Shown piece by piece: positions 41,736-49,863 of a stretch of DNA of 64,000 nt (positions are counted from its first letter, which is position 1; every line of letters starts with the position of its first letter). Made by a program: the position numbers and the translations under genes. The DNA lies in NCBI RefSeq assembly GCF_003020585.1, contig NZ_PXUE01000005.1, forward strand, positions 209,710 through 273,709, read 5' to 3'. This DNA comes from Chryseobacterium aurantiacum (lineage in GTDB: Bacteria; Bacteroidota; Bacteroidia; Flavobacteriales; Weeksellaceae). Under the pieces are notes generated by a model. It searched no databases and was not told the origin of the DNA. It was given only the letters and a program-made list of their open reading frames with translations.

Positions 41736-41762
41736 AAAAGCGGGGACAACATCCCCGCTTTT
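41736..41762. terminator. Bidirectional terminator
   Basis: An 11-pair stem (41736-41746 with 41752-41762; core GCGGGGA) flanked by A- and T-runs, between the convergent M61 and histidine kinase genes. Confidence 0.9.
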
Positions 41763-41775
41763 ATTATATTTCAAT

Positions 41776-42942
41776 TTAAGCTTTTCGAATTGTTATTCTA
41801 AAGGTAGTTCCCTTTCCTACTTCTGTCTGGGAAATTTTAATATCTCCGTTATGATATTCATGAATGACTCTTCGGGCTAATGACAATCCTAGCCCCCAAC
41901 CTCTTTTCTTGGTAGAATATCCCGGTTTAAAGGCGTTTCTCGCTTGTTGCTTTGTCATACCACTTCCATTGTCCTTTACTTCGATCAGAATGTTTTTATT
42001 TCTCTCAAAAACAGACATGGCAATGGAGCCCTCTCCTTTCATGGCATCCACCGCATTTTTCACAAGATTTTCAATTACCCAGCTCATCAAAATTCTATTG
42101 TGAGGAACCAAAACTTTATAGGTAGGAAGGTGAAGGGTAAAATTGACTTTTCTGGAGATTCTGGTTTTTAAATAATCATAATTTTCCTGAATGGTTTCAT
42201 TAAAATTCATGTCATTTAATTCCGGAACAGAGCCTATCTTTGAAAAACGTTCAGAGATTGTTCTTAGTCTTTCAATATCTTTTTCAATTTCATGCACACC
42301 TTCAGAATCCGGAGTATCCAGCTTCATAATTTCCATCCAGCCAATCATTGAGGACAAAGGTGTTCCTATTTGATGAGCTGTTTCTTTCGCCAGACCTGCC
42401 CAAAGATATCCCTCATCTGTTTTTTTGATCGTTCTGAAAAACCAAAAAGTGAACCCAAAATACAACAGAATAAACAACCCTAAAATATAAGGTGAATAGC
42501 GTAGATTATTCAGTAGACGTGAGTTATCATAATACACAAACTGGTTATTCCCATCCGGAACCTTGATCTCAATCGGAGCATAGTTCTTTTCCATGCTCAT
42601 CATCAAATCATGCAGCTTTTCAGGATCCTTTATGCTGCTTTCCGGAATATTTCTGTAGTACCCAAGATCGAGAATAGGTTTTTTGTATTTATCCGTCACA
42701 ATAAACGGAATGGTATTATTGATGTTCAGTATATCGGGAAGAAGATCAAGAACATCGGTATCGGGAGTCTTTACTTCCTGTTGGATTCTTATTGCCTTGG
42801 AAAGAAGGCTAATCCTTTTGATTTCCTCTTTTCTGAGAAAATTAATAAGTGATGTAGAGGCCACTACAATGGCAATCACCAGGATAGTCATCACAACAAA
42901 AATAATCCAGTTATTCATTCTGGTTAATATGGATTTTCTCAA
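41776..42942 (-). CDS. Sensor histidine kinase (orphan)
   Basis: 388 residues from a TTG at 42942; an ATG eight codons in (42918, MNNWIIFVV) is an alternative start, but the basic RKSILTR lead fits a positive-inside N-terminus. TM1 is near 12-32, a short periplasmic sensing loop covers about 37-150, and TM2 is near 151-170. The H-box is KETAHQIGTPLSSM with phospho-acceptor His190; the ATPase has the N-box LVKNAVDAM (Asn296), DNGSGM at 324-329 and GWGLGLSL at 348-355. No response regulator is nearby. It starts 7 bp after the dacB stop, so it shares that transcript. Confidence 0.92.
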   Translation of the reverse strand: MRKSILTRMNNWIIFVVMTILVIAIVVASTSLINFLRKEEIKRISLLSKAIRIQQEVKTPDTDVLDLLPDILNINNTIPFIVTDKYKKPILDLGYYRNIPESSIKDPEKLHDLMMSMEKNYAPIEIKVPDGNNQFVYYDNSRLLNNLRYSPYILGLFILLYFGFTFWFFRTIKKTDEGYLWAGLAKETAHQIGTPLSSMIGWMEIMKLDTPDSEGVHEIEKDIERLRTISERFSKIGSVPELNDMNFNETIQENYDYLKTRISRKVNFTLHLPTYKVLVPHNRILMSWVIENLVKNAVDAMKGEGSIAMSVFERNKNILIEVKDNGSGMTKQQARNAFKPGYSTKKRGWGLGLSLARRVIHEYHNGDIKISQTEVGKGTTFRITIRKA

Positions 42943-42949
42943 GGCTATT

Positions 42950-44323
42950 TTATTTTAAAACATTAAGAATTTTCTGCAGCTCCGCACTTCCACTTCCCTG
43001 ATAATTATTGATGATAATTGAAAATACATATTTTTTTCCATCCTTGGCTGTATGGTAGCCTGCAAAGGATTTGGTGTCCCTCATGGTTCCGCTTTTCATT
43101 TTCATTCCGTTATCCTGAACAGGAAATCCATCATAATAAGATTCAAACCACGATTGCTTTTTAGCGTATAAAAGAGCCTGAACTTCTGCCTTGGCAGCTA
43201 CGTAGTTCTGGGGAGAAAGTCCACTCCCATCAGCAAAATTGATCATATTTGGATTAATTCCCTTTGATTTCCAGAATTCTTTCAGATACGCTACCCCGCT
43301 TTTGAAACTTGGGTTTCCTTTTTTCTCTTTTCCAAGCGTTTTAATGAGGGTTTCTCCATAAAGATTAACGCTTTTTCTCAAAAACCAGTAAACAATCTTA
43401 TCAAGGGTTGGAGATTGGTATGTTAAAATAACATTGCTTTTAGGTGCTTCCAGGGCCTGTTTACCCTCTATTTCAAGTTGTGAATTGGTTACTGCTTTTC
43501 CTGAAAGTTCTATCCCTGATTCTTTTAACCATAACTTTACCTCTGAAGCCAGTTGTAAAGGTGGGTTGGGTGTAGATCCGGAGACTGTCACTGTTTTTCC
43601 CCCCGGTAGCATTCCATTGATTAGAGCAACGTTGGAATGGGGTGCTGTAAAGATTAGGCTTTGATCAGAACTACCACCCGCCTTTAGATCATTGAGCCAT
43701 TTCACGCCCTCCAATGGATAGGAAAAGCTTTTAAAATCTGTCCCGTTAATATTGATATCAAATTGATTTTCTCTCCAATTGATTCCCCAGACCCCTGCTC
43801 CATAATAATTTCCAAGATCATCCCACGGCCATCCTCCCGGAATTGTCTGATGGTCAAAATAAGAATCATCAATGATCAGGTCACCGGATATTTTTGTAAT
43901 TCCTGATTTTTTAATAGCTTCAATCAGTTTCTTTTTAAAATTTTCAGGTTTATAGGCATCATACCTCCAGCTTCCCAGCGTAGGATCACCATTGGAACTG
44001 ATGAAGAGATTTCCATTTAAAGTGCCTCCTGAAATATTACCGGAATAGCTTGAGGTTGTGGTATAAGTATAGTTCTTCCCCAATATTTCCAATGCAGCGC
44101 CTGCTGTAAATATTTTCTGGGTAGAAGCTGTTGAAAGTCCTTTGTTTCCTTGATATTCGTATATAAAATTTCCGTTTTCATCTGATACATAAAACGATAA
44201 ACCAGAGGAAATTGTTCCCGAAGAATCCATAAGATCCTTGGTTACCTTATCTAATTTCTGGGCTATATTTTGAGCCGAAAAAATCTGTACAGAAAGGGTA
44301 AGAACTGCAAGTGTTTTTTTCAT
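42950..44323 (-). CDS. dacB: D-alanyl-D-alanine carboxypeptidase/endopeptidase (PBP4, S13)
   Basis: 457 residues with a signal peptide (cleavage near FSAQ). Penicillin-binding motifs: SxxK as S67TQK70, SxN as S318VN320 and KTG-box variant K410SG412. The large insert between SxxK and SxN, carrying SGDLIIDDSYF and WPWDDLGNYYGAGVW, is diagnostic of the S13 (DacB) family. It removes the terminal D-Ala and opens cross-links of peptidoglycan in the periplasm. The orphan histidine kinase gene follows by 7 bp, hinting at co-expression of a wall enzyme with a membrane sensor. Confidence 0.95.
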   Translation of the reverse strand: MKKTLAVLTLSVQIFSAQNIAQKLDKVTKDLMDSSGTISSGLSFYVSDENGNFIYEYQGNKGLSTASTQKIFTAGAALEILGKNYTYTTTSSYSGNISGGTLNGNLFISSNGDPTLGSWRYDAYKPENFKKKLIEAIKKSGITKISGDLIIDDSYFDHQTIPGGWPWDDLGNYYGAGVWGINWRENQFDININGTDFKSFSYPLEGVKWLNDLKAGGSSDQSLIFTAPHSNVALINGMLPGGKTVTVSGSTPNPPLQLASEVKLWLKESGIELSGKAVTNSQLEIEGKQALEAPKSNVILTYQSPTLDKIVYWFLRKSVNLYGETLIKTLGKEKKGNPSFKSGVAYLKEFWKSKGINPNMINFADGSGLSPQNYVAAKAEVQALLYAKKQSWFESYYDGFPVQDNGMKMKSGTMRDTKSFAGYHTAKDGKKYVFSIIINNYQGSGSAELQKILNVLK

Positions 44324-44432
44324 TACATTGTAGTTTGGTTGTAAACTTTATTCATGCCTCCAAGGCTATACAACATTTATCAATGCAGTGCCCGGAGTAT
44401 TTTTATTTAATTTAAATTCTAATCAAATATAG

Positions 44433-45293
44433 TTAAAATAAAAGCTTTTCATATTCATTGAGATCGTTGTGACTGAAAAGAATCTGATGATCAGGAACTT
44501 GTTCAAATGAGCGGTCATATCTGAAGTATTTTTCATAGTCATCTTCATCTATAAAAAGTTCCATCTGACAATCTTTTATGTAGACTGATTTTTCACCATA
44601 ATCTTCGATAAAGGATTCTGAATCACTCCAGGCTTCGTGATGGCAACGCAGGCATTCTCTTTGATGAATTGCTTTATAGCCACAAATTTCACAATCCTGC
44701 AGGTTATTAAACAGCTCTGAAACATCATCTTGTATTTCTTCAGAAAAAAGATGCAATGGAACCGTCTTCAAAAGCAGATAATAATTCGGTTGTTGCCAGG
44801 AAAAATAATTTTGTTCTTCCTGATCCAGTTCAGGCCCTGTAAGCCATATACCCTGAAGATCATATTCAACCTCCGCGCTTGTAACGTCTTTAAGGCTCAA
44901 TATTTTTTTGCCTTTTGATTTCACATTGAGATTTTCATCAATATCAATCACAGGCTGTTGCTCTAGAAAATGGCTTAGGCATAAAGTGGTTTGCCAGGAA
45001 TCTATTGTTCTCATTTTACCCTCGCTTCCACAGATCTCGCAGGTTTTTGCAGATAATTTTGAGTATTTATCCGTAATATTTTTAAGGTTTACATTGAGTT
45101 CTTCATCCGCAGAATAAATAGTACAACGCAATTCTCCGAATTTCTCTTTTCCAAAAACATCATGTTCAATATTCCAGCCTCCAATGGCAAATTCGAACAA
45201 CATTTTTCTGATCAGATCATGCCATCCGGTACTGTTGACAGAAAAATTTTTCAGATTACGGTCTACAAAGCAGTCTATCTTTTCCTGTTTCAT
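44433..45293 (-). CDS. Cysteine-rich protein with two zinc-finger-like modules
   Basis: 286 residues, cytoplasmic. Two metal-binding-like modules are seen: C85-x2-C88 with C105 (CEICGSEGKMR, then LCLSHF) and C201-x2-C204 with C214-x2-C217 (CEICGYKAIHQRECLRCHH). The rest is acidic and rich in aromatics. I do not recognise the family. Its ATG overlaps the stop codon of pepE by one base (TAATG), so translation is coupled and the two products are made together. A regulatory or immunity-like role would be speculation. Confidence 0.75.
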   Translation of the reverse strand: MKQEKIDCFVDRNLKNFSVNSTGWHDLIRKMLFEFAIGGWNIEHDVFGKEKFGELRCTIYSADEELNVNLKNITDKYSKLSAKTCEICGSEGKMRTIDSWQTTLCLSHFLEQQPVIDIDENLNVKSKGKKILSLKDVTSAEVEYDLQGIWLTGPELDQEEQNYFSWQQPNYYLLLKTVPLHLFSEEIQDDVSELFNNLQDCEICGYKAIHQRECLRCHHEAWSDSESFIEDYGEKSVYIKDCQMELFIDEDDYEKYFRYDRSFEQVPDHQILFSHNDLNEYEKLLF

Positions 45294-45985
45294 TACAGTG
45301 AGCTTCCGGCCTCTATTTCATAAGGTTCCTTGTTTTTTTCAAAAATTCTTGTTAGTTCACTCCCTTCAACGGTAATGGCATCTCCTGTTCTTCGGATCCA
45401 GTTTCCTTCTCTAAGGCCTACTACCTTGATGTCATTTTGAGTAAGAAATTCCATGATACGGGTTTCTCTTGTTTCTCCATTATGTTTCAAATCCGGATTT
45501 GGATCAAGATAGTGTGGATTGATATTAAAAGGAACCAATCCCATACAGTCAAAGCTTGGTGGGTAAACAATCGGCATATCATTCGTTGTTTTCATATTTT
45601 GCCCTCCGATATTACTTCCTGCACTGCATCCAAGATATGCTTTTCCGTTGCTTACATTTTCTTTTAAAACAGACATTAAGCCTTCTTCGTGTAAAGTTTT
45701 AACCAATAGAAAAGTATTTCCGCCCCCGGTAAAATAACCTTTTGCCTGATGTATGGCTTCCGCTTTATCTTCAAATTCATGAAGTCCTTTTACTTTAATA
45801 TTGATAGATTCAAAGAAAGAACGTGCCTTTGCAGTGTACTCATCATGAGAAATACCACCCGGTCTTGCGAAAGGAATAAAGACAATTTCGTTAATTCCGG
45901 CATATAGGGTAATAAGTTCTTCTCTTAAGTAGTCTAGATATTCTCCACCAAAAAGTGTGGATGTTGAAGCTAATATGATATTCAT
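45293..45985 (-). CDS. pepE: Dipeptidase E (alpha-aspartyl dipeptidase, S51)
   Basis: 230 residues, the PepE length. The nucleophile Ser121 is in LGCSAGSNIGGQ, His158 in FNINPHYLDPNPDLKHNGET completes the site with an acidic residue; the N-terminus shows the family LASTSTLFGGEYLDYL. It cleaves dipeptides with N-terminal aspartate in the cytoplasm, allowing use of Asp-X peptides. A consensus promoter is at 46023-46049. Its stop overlaps the start of the cysteine-rich gene downstream. Confidence 0.94.
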   Translation of the reverse strand: MNIILASTSTLFGGEYLDYLREELITLYAGINEIVFIPFARPGGISHDEYTAKARSFFESINIKVKGLHEFEDKAEAIHQAKGYFTGGGNTFLLVKTLHEEGLMSVLKENVSNGKAYLGCSAGSNIGGQNMKTTNDMPIVYPPSFDCMGLVPFNINPHYLDPNPDLKHNGETRETRIMEFLTQNDIKVVGLREGNWIRRTGDAITVEGSELTRIFEKNKEPYEIEAGSSL

Positions 45986-46022
45986 ACAAGGGTTATATTG
46001 ATTATAGAAATAATGTGAACAA

Positions 46023-46049
46023 CAAAGATAGCAAACATCAACGAATCAA
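46023..46049 (-). promoter_or_regulatory. Promoter of the pepE operon
   Basis: Minus strand TTG (46049-46047), 16-bp spacer, TATCTTTG (46030-46023); exact -7 match, 38 bp upstream of the pepE ATG. Confidence 0.65.
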
Positions 46050-46173
46050 AAATTAAACTAAAAAAAACATTTTATTCGTTAATATTTTCTAAAAAAACCT
46101 AAAGCTTCTAAAATTTTAGATTTTGTGGAATTATTATTGAATTTTAGATTTTAGAATTTTAAAATATTAGATT

Positions 46174-46734
46174 ATGAAAATGACGAGAGTAAATATTAAA
46201 AATCTATTTTTAGGTTTAATACTTGTAGGAAGTGCAACTTTTGTAAATGCACAGACTACCCAAACAGACAGTGCCAATAATACAGCGAATGCAGCTGCAA
46301 CCACTCAAACAGGTAATCCTACCATTGATGGTCTTAAAAAACAAATTGAAGCCAATCCAAAGGATACAGAATCATTGGCAAAACTGGCAGCAGCCTATCA
46401 GGAAGCTTCCGACTGGACCAATGCAGTAGAAACATGGAAAAAGATATCCGCTTTATTACCGGATTGGGCACCATCCTACTACAGCCAGGCCTATGCTTAT
46501 CAATCTGCTAAAGATGATGCCAATGCAAAAATTGCTTATGAAAAGTATATTGCCACTGTAAAACCTGAGGAGGTAGAACAAAATAAGAAAAACCTGGCGT
46601 ATGCCTATTTCTATATTGCCTTTGCAGAACAACAAACAGATCCGAATAAAGCAAAAGAACATATTGCTAAATCTATTCAATATGACCCAACCAATCAGGA
46701 TGCTGTAAAACTTAGTAAAGCATTAAATTCATAA
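46174..46734 (+). CDS. Exported TPR-repeat protein
   Basis: 186 residues. The signal peptide ends near VNAQTTQ, followed by a Thr/Ala/Asn-rich linker of about 30 residues, then three TPR-like units (about 60-93 LAKLAAAYQEASDWTNAVET, 98-130 SYYSQAYAYQSAKDDANAK, 140-175 AYFYIAFAEQQTDPNKAKEH). It is presumably periplasmic and acts by protein contact. It stands alone with its own terminator, and an AT-rich upstream region with a near-match TAGATTTT element. Confidence 0.83.
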   Translation: MKMTRVNIKNLFLGLILVGSATFVNAQTTQTDSANNTANAAATTQTGNPTIDGLKKQIEANPKDTESLAKLAAAYQEASDWTNAVETWKKISALLPDWAPSYYSQAYAYQSAKDDANAKIAYEKYIATVKPEEVEQNKKNLAYAYFYIAFAEQQTDPNKAKEHIAKSIQYDPTNQDAVKLSKALNS

Positions 46735-46740
46735 ACATAA

Positions 46741-46762
46741 AATCCGGGAAATTTTCCGGATT
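46741..46762 (+). terminator. Terminator of the exported TPR gene
   Basis: AATCCGG/CCGGATT stem (46741-46747 with 46756-46762) followed by a seven-T run, 6 bp after the stop. Confidence 0.85.
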
Positions 46763-46785
46763 TTTTTATGCTTTTAAAAGATGTA

Positions 46786-47274
46786 TTATTCAATTTTCTT
46801 TCCAAAAAAGTCTGTTTCACCATGCAGATGACGGATAATCTTCTCAATATTCCGCTGAATGCTGGCCTCTGTTTTCAGATTATTGATATAACGGATCAGT
46901 TCATGACGCCTTGATGGAATGAGTTTTTCAAAATTAGAAGTCGCCAGAACACTGCTTTTTATTGCATCTTCCAATTGAGGATGAATGCAGATACTTCTGT
47001 CCGAATCATCATGTTCTAAACCTACTTCAATGGTTTCTCCAATTCTTTTAGGTGAGTTTTTCAGCATTGTAAGATTAATATACAGTCTCCATTCTCCTAA
47101 GTATTTCATCAGGTTTTGCTGAAATTCTTTTCCATTTATGGTTCCTCTTACCGGAATGGGGCTTTTATTTCGTCCTGATTCCTCAAAAATTCTTTCCAAA
47201 ACTTCTTCAGGAATAAAAACAAAGGGATTGATCCCGATAATTTCCAGGGTAGCTGTAAAACTGTTGCTTCTCAT
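46786..47274 (-). CDS. YdeI/OmpD-associated family protein with DUF1905 domain
   Basis: 162 residues from the ATG at 47274 (MRSNSFTATLEI); a frame three codons longer starts with TTG and is less likely. The N-terminal half is a DUF1905 beta-barrel-like domain (SFTATLEIIGINPFVFIPEE, PVRGTINGKEFQQNL, RLYINLTMLK); the C-terminal half is the YdeI/OmpD-associated helical segment (FEKLIPSRRHELIRYINNLK, then a short HLHGETDFFGKKIE). Biochemical role is not known. It lies convergent to the exported TPR gene. Confidence 0.83.
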   Translation of the reverse strand: MRSNSFTATLEIIGINPFVFIPEEVLERIFEESGRNKSPIPVRGTINGKEFQQNLMKYLGEWRLYINLTMLKNSPKRIGETIEVGLEHDDSDRSICIHPQLEDAIKSSVLATSNFEKLIPSRRHELIRYINNLKTEASIQRNIEKIIRHLHGETDFFGKKIE

Positions 47275-47445
47275 GAGTAACAAATTTAAATGATTTTAGA
47301 AAGTGTACCCTATAAAAAGTAGTTGGATGTTAAATATTAAACAGGAGATATTGACAATCAGAGATTCTCATTCTAGAATATGCTTACCCTCCCAGCTGAA
47401 TCTCTTACCTACAAAATTCATATTTAAGAACTCAATTAAATCGCT

Positions 47446-47453
47446 TATCTTTG
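47446..47453 (+). promoter_or_regulatory. -7 element of the transaldolase-like gene
   Basis: TATCTTTG, exact TAnnTTTG match, 23 bp upstream of the ATG at 47477. The -33 position has no TTG. Confidence 0.5.
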
Positions 47454-47476
47454 CATAAATAAATCTATTTAACAAA

Positions 47477-48130
47477 ATGAAATTTTTTATTGACACAGCT
47501 AATTTAGAGCAAATCAAGGAAGCTAAAGATCTTGGAATCTTAGATGGTGTAACGACCAACCCTTCATTAATGGCTAAGGAAGGTATTCAGGGAACTGAAG
47601 CAATCAAAAACCATTATAAGGCGATCTGCGAGCTTGTACCTGGACATATTTCTGCTGAAGTACTTTCTACAACGTATGAAGAAATGATCAAGGAAGGAGA
47701 CGAATTGGCTGCAATCCACCCCAATATCGTTGTAAAGATCCCAATGATCAAAGATGGTATCAAGGCTTTAAAATATTTTTCTGATAAAGGAATCAGAACT
47801 AACTGTACCTTAATTTTTTCTGCAGGACAGGCTCTTTTGGCAGCTAAAGCAGGAGCAACTTATGTTTCTCCATTCCTAGGAAGATTAGATGATATTTCTA
47901 CTGACGGATTAAACCTTATTCAGGAGATCAGATTAATTTTCGACAACTATATGTTTGAAACTGAAATTCTTGCTGCTTCTATTCGTCACTCTATGCACAT
48001 CATTGACTGTGCTAAAATTGGAGCTGATGTTATTACTTCTCCACTGCCTCCAATCTTGAGCTTATTGAAGCACCCATTAACGGATAGCGGACTGGCTCAG
48101 TTTATTGCAGATTCTCAAAAATTATCATAA
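47477..48130 (+). CDS. fsa: Small transaldolase / fructose-6-phosphate aldolase (TalC/FSA type)
   Basis: 217 residues, the short decameric-type transaldolase subfamily. Key segments: [16 protein letters not shown] at the start, [13 protein letters not shown] at 24-36, and Schiff-base Lys87 in [27 protein letters not shown] and [11 protein letters not shown] are also diagnostic, and the C-terminus ends [20 protein letters not shown]. In Bacteroidota this protein probably serves as the pentose-phosphate transaldolase; whether it also acts as a fructose 6-phosphate aldolase cannot be told. Cytoplasmic. It has its own promoter and a strong terminator. Confidence 0.93.
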   Translation: MKFFIDTANLEQIKEAKDLGILDGVTTNPSLMAKEGIQGTEAIKNHYKAICELVPGHISAEVLSTTYEEMIKEGDELAAIHPNIVVKIPMIKDGIKALKYFSDKGIRTNCTLIFSAGQALLAAKAGATYVSPFLGRLDDISTDGLNLIQEIRLIFDNYMFETEILAASIRHSMHIIDCAKIGADVITSPLPPILSLLKHPLTDSGLAQFIADSQKLS

Positions 48131-48153
48131 GACTTTACGTCATTTCTGATATA

Positions 48154-48182
48154 AAAATCCCGAAACTTCGTTTCGGGATTTT
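48154..48182. terminator. Terminator after the transaldolase-like gene
   Basis: 13-pair stem (48154-48166 with 48170-48182; core ATCCCGAAAC) with T-run; A-run upstream lets it serve the convergent acetyltransferase gene too. Confidence 0.88.
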
Positions 48183-48217
48183 ATTTTATCATTCATAAGA
48201 TCAATTAAAAATTCTTT

Positions 48218-48793
48218 TTAAAAATCTCTGTTTTCCTCAGCAATATTTTTCACAACTCTACAAGGGTTACCTACTGCCACTACATTCTCCGGAATATCTT
48301 TGGTAACCACACTTCCCGCCCCTATCACTGTATTATTTCCAATAGAAACCCCTGGCAAAACAACTACATTTCCTCCTAGCCATACGTTATCTCCCACTGT
48401 AATGGGGTTCGCATACTCCAGGCCTTCATTTCTCTGCTTTACATCAAGGGGATGCCCTGCGGTGTAAAAACTACAGTTGGGACCTATAAAAACGTTGTCT
48501 CCAAAATGTACAGGAGCACAATCTAAAATGACAAGATTATGATTGGCATAGAAGTTCTCTCCTACTTTGATATTATACCCATAGTCGCACCAGAAAGTAG
48601 GTTCTATGCATAGATTTTCTTCTGTGCTGCCAAGAATCCTTTTCAACAGATTATTTCTACTTTCTGCATCAGAGTTTTTCAACCCGTTATACTCCAGACA
48701 CAGATCCTTACAGGCCACACGCTCCTGAATTAATTGTTCGTCATAATTGGCATTATATAAAAGTCCTGCTGCACATTTTTCTTTTTCTGTCAT
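48218..48793 (-). CDS. Sugar O-acetyltransferase (maltose/galactoside acetyltransferase family)
   Basis: 191 residues, a left-handed beta-helix (hexapeptide repeat) enzyme. N-terminal family segment MTEKEKCAAGLLYNANYDEQ, then CDYGYNIKVGENFYANHNLV, catalytic His114 in FYTAGHPLD, and hexapeptide turns through VWLGGNVVVLPGVSIGNNTV and IGAGSVVTKDIPENVVAVGN. It moves acetyl from acetyl-CoA to sugars (Maa/LacA group). Cytoplasmic trimer expected. No sugar operon surrounds it. Confidence 0.93.
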   Translation of the reverse strand: MTEKEKCAAGLLYNANYDEQLIQERVACKDLCLEYNGLKNSDAESRNNLLKRILGSTEENLCIEPTFWCDYGYNIKVGENFYANHNLVILDCAPVHFGDNVFIGPNCSFYTAGHPLDVKQRNEGLEYANPITVGDNVWLGGNVVVLPGVSIGNNTVIGAGSVVTKDIPENVVAVGNPCRVVKNIAEENRDF

Positions 48794-48839
48794 AATGGAG
48801 AATTCTAAGTCCTGAAATTAATGTTACAAAATACAAAAA

Positions 48840-48875
48840 AAATACAGCAAGATTATTAACAATCTTGCTGTATTT
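48840..48875 (-). terminator. Terminator of the GLPGLI gene
   Basis: A 15-pair stem (48840-48854 with 48861-48875; core CAGCAAGATT) with a long T-run on the minus strand, 18 bp after the stop of the GLPGLI gene. Confidence 0.85.
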
Positions 48876-48892
48876 TAATCTCATAGAAACTG

Positions 48893-49783
48893 CTATTTAT
48901 ATAGATCTGGTTCTATTTTATTGTTATTTCTTAACTGTTCTTCTTTGGCTCTTTCTGTAATCCCTTTATACATTTCATTCAAATCCATACTCTTACCATC
49001 CTGATTTTTCATCTGCATGATAGCTCCGGCAGGAAGAGTACCCATCGTTTGTTTCATATCCTTTGTAGGATCTATAAGATAGTCTTTCCAGGCTTTTTTA
49101 AACTGCTTTTTACTTATCTCAATTTCTTTACCTCCTAAACCTATTGTAGTAAGACCTGGGATTTGAAGATCTTCTGCTGAGGCAGCTTCCGATTTCTTGT
49201 TACCAATTAAGGTCATGATATGGGAACCTGTTTTATCTTCAATTTTAATAATAAGCCCTGGCAGTCCATAAAATTTATAGGGACCATCCTGAAATGGGAT
49301 ATCCGTAGAAAACCATGCCGTCCAGCTTCTGCCTCCAAAATTGGTAGTTGCTTTTTGAGTATTATAGTCTCCTATTTTTTGTTTTTCAGGAAGAATTTTC
49401 CATTCAGGTTTTTGATCTTCCGGCATTTTATAAGCTGTATTGCCAATGTTTTCAGAAAAAGAAACGCTATAGTCCGGGTATTTTTTAGTAACACTTGAAG
49501 ATATCATTCCTGGTTTTATCTTTTTTTTGATACTAATACTGCCCCCCAATCCAGATTTTATCTGTTTGGCGATATCGGCTTTTGTTGTTGAATCTGACAC
49601 AAACTTTTCGCGGCTATAGTATTTAGATCCATTTTTATCGATATCCAAAAGCATAATATCACTTTTCACTTCTGCTTTGTTGGTAGAGTCAGAGATATAT
49701 CTATAATCATAAAAGAATCTGTTAACTTGTGCATTAGCCAATAGACCAAGAAAAAGTAAAATTAAAAAATTGTTTTTCATCAT
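48893..49783 (-). CDS. Exported GLPGLI family protein
   Basis: 296 residues with a signal peptide ending at NAQV (residue 19-20); ATG at 49780 is an equal alternative start. The family motif GLPGLI is at 173-178 inside KFYGLPGLIIKIEDKTGSH, preceded by the usual WTAWFSTDIPFQDGPY. GLPGLI proteins are found only in Bacteroidota, are exported, and have no known biochemical role; many sit beside TonB receptors or M56 proteins. Here it lies 80 bp downstream of the BlaI/M56 pair, separated by a terminator-like hairpin, so read-through co-expression is possible. Confidence 0.92.
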   Translation of the reverse strand: MMKNNFLILLFLGLLANAQVNRFFYDYRYISDSTNKAEVKSDIMLLDIDKNGSKYYSREKFVSDSTTKADIAKQIKSGLGGSISIKKKIKPGMISSSVTKKYPDYSVSFSENIGNTAYKMPEDQKPEWKILPEKQKIGDYNTQKATTNFGGRSWTAWFSTDIPFQDGPYKFYGLPGLIIKIEDKTGSHIMTLIGNKKSEAASAEDLQIPGLTTIGLGGKEIEISKKQFKKAWKDYLIDPTKDMKQTMGTLPAGAIMQMKNQDGKSMDLNEMYKGITERAKEEQLRNNNKIEPDLYK

Positions 49784-49813
49784 TTTGACTGTGTTTTTAA
49801 TTAATATTTGAAA

Positions 49814-49853
49814 AGCTTTGTCAATATGATTTCAACATTATATTGACAAAGCT
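49814..49853 (-). terminator. Hairpin after the M56 gene
   Basis: A 14-pair perfect stem (AGCTTTGTCAATAT at 49814-49827 with its complement at 49840-49853) and a short T-run on the minus strand, 11 bp past the stop of the M56 gene. AT-rich, so it may allow read-through into the GLPGLI gene. Confidence 0.6.
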
Positions 49854-49863
49854 GATTGGAACT

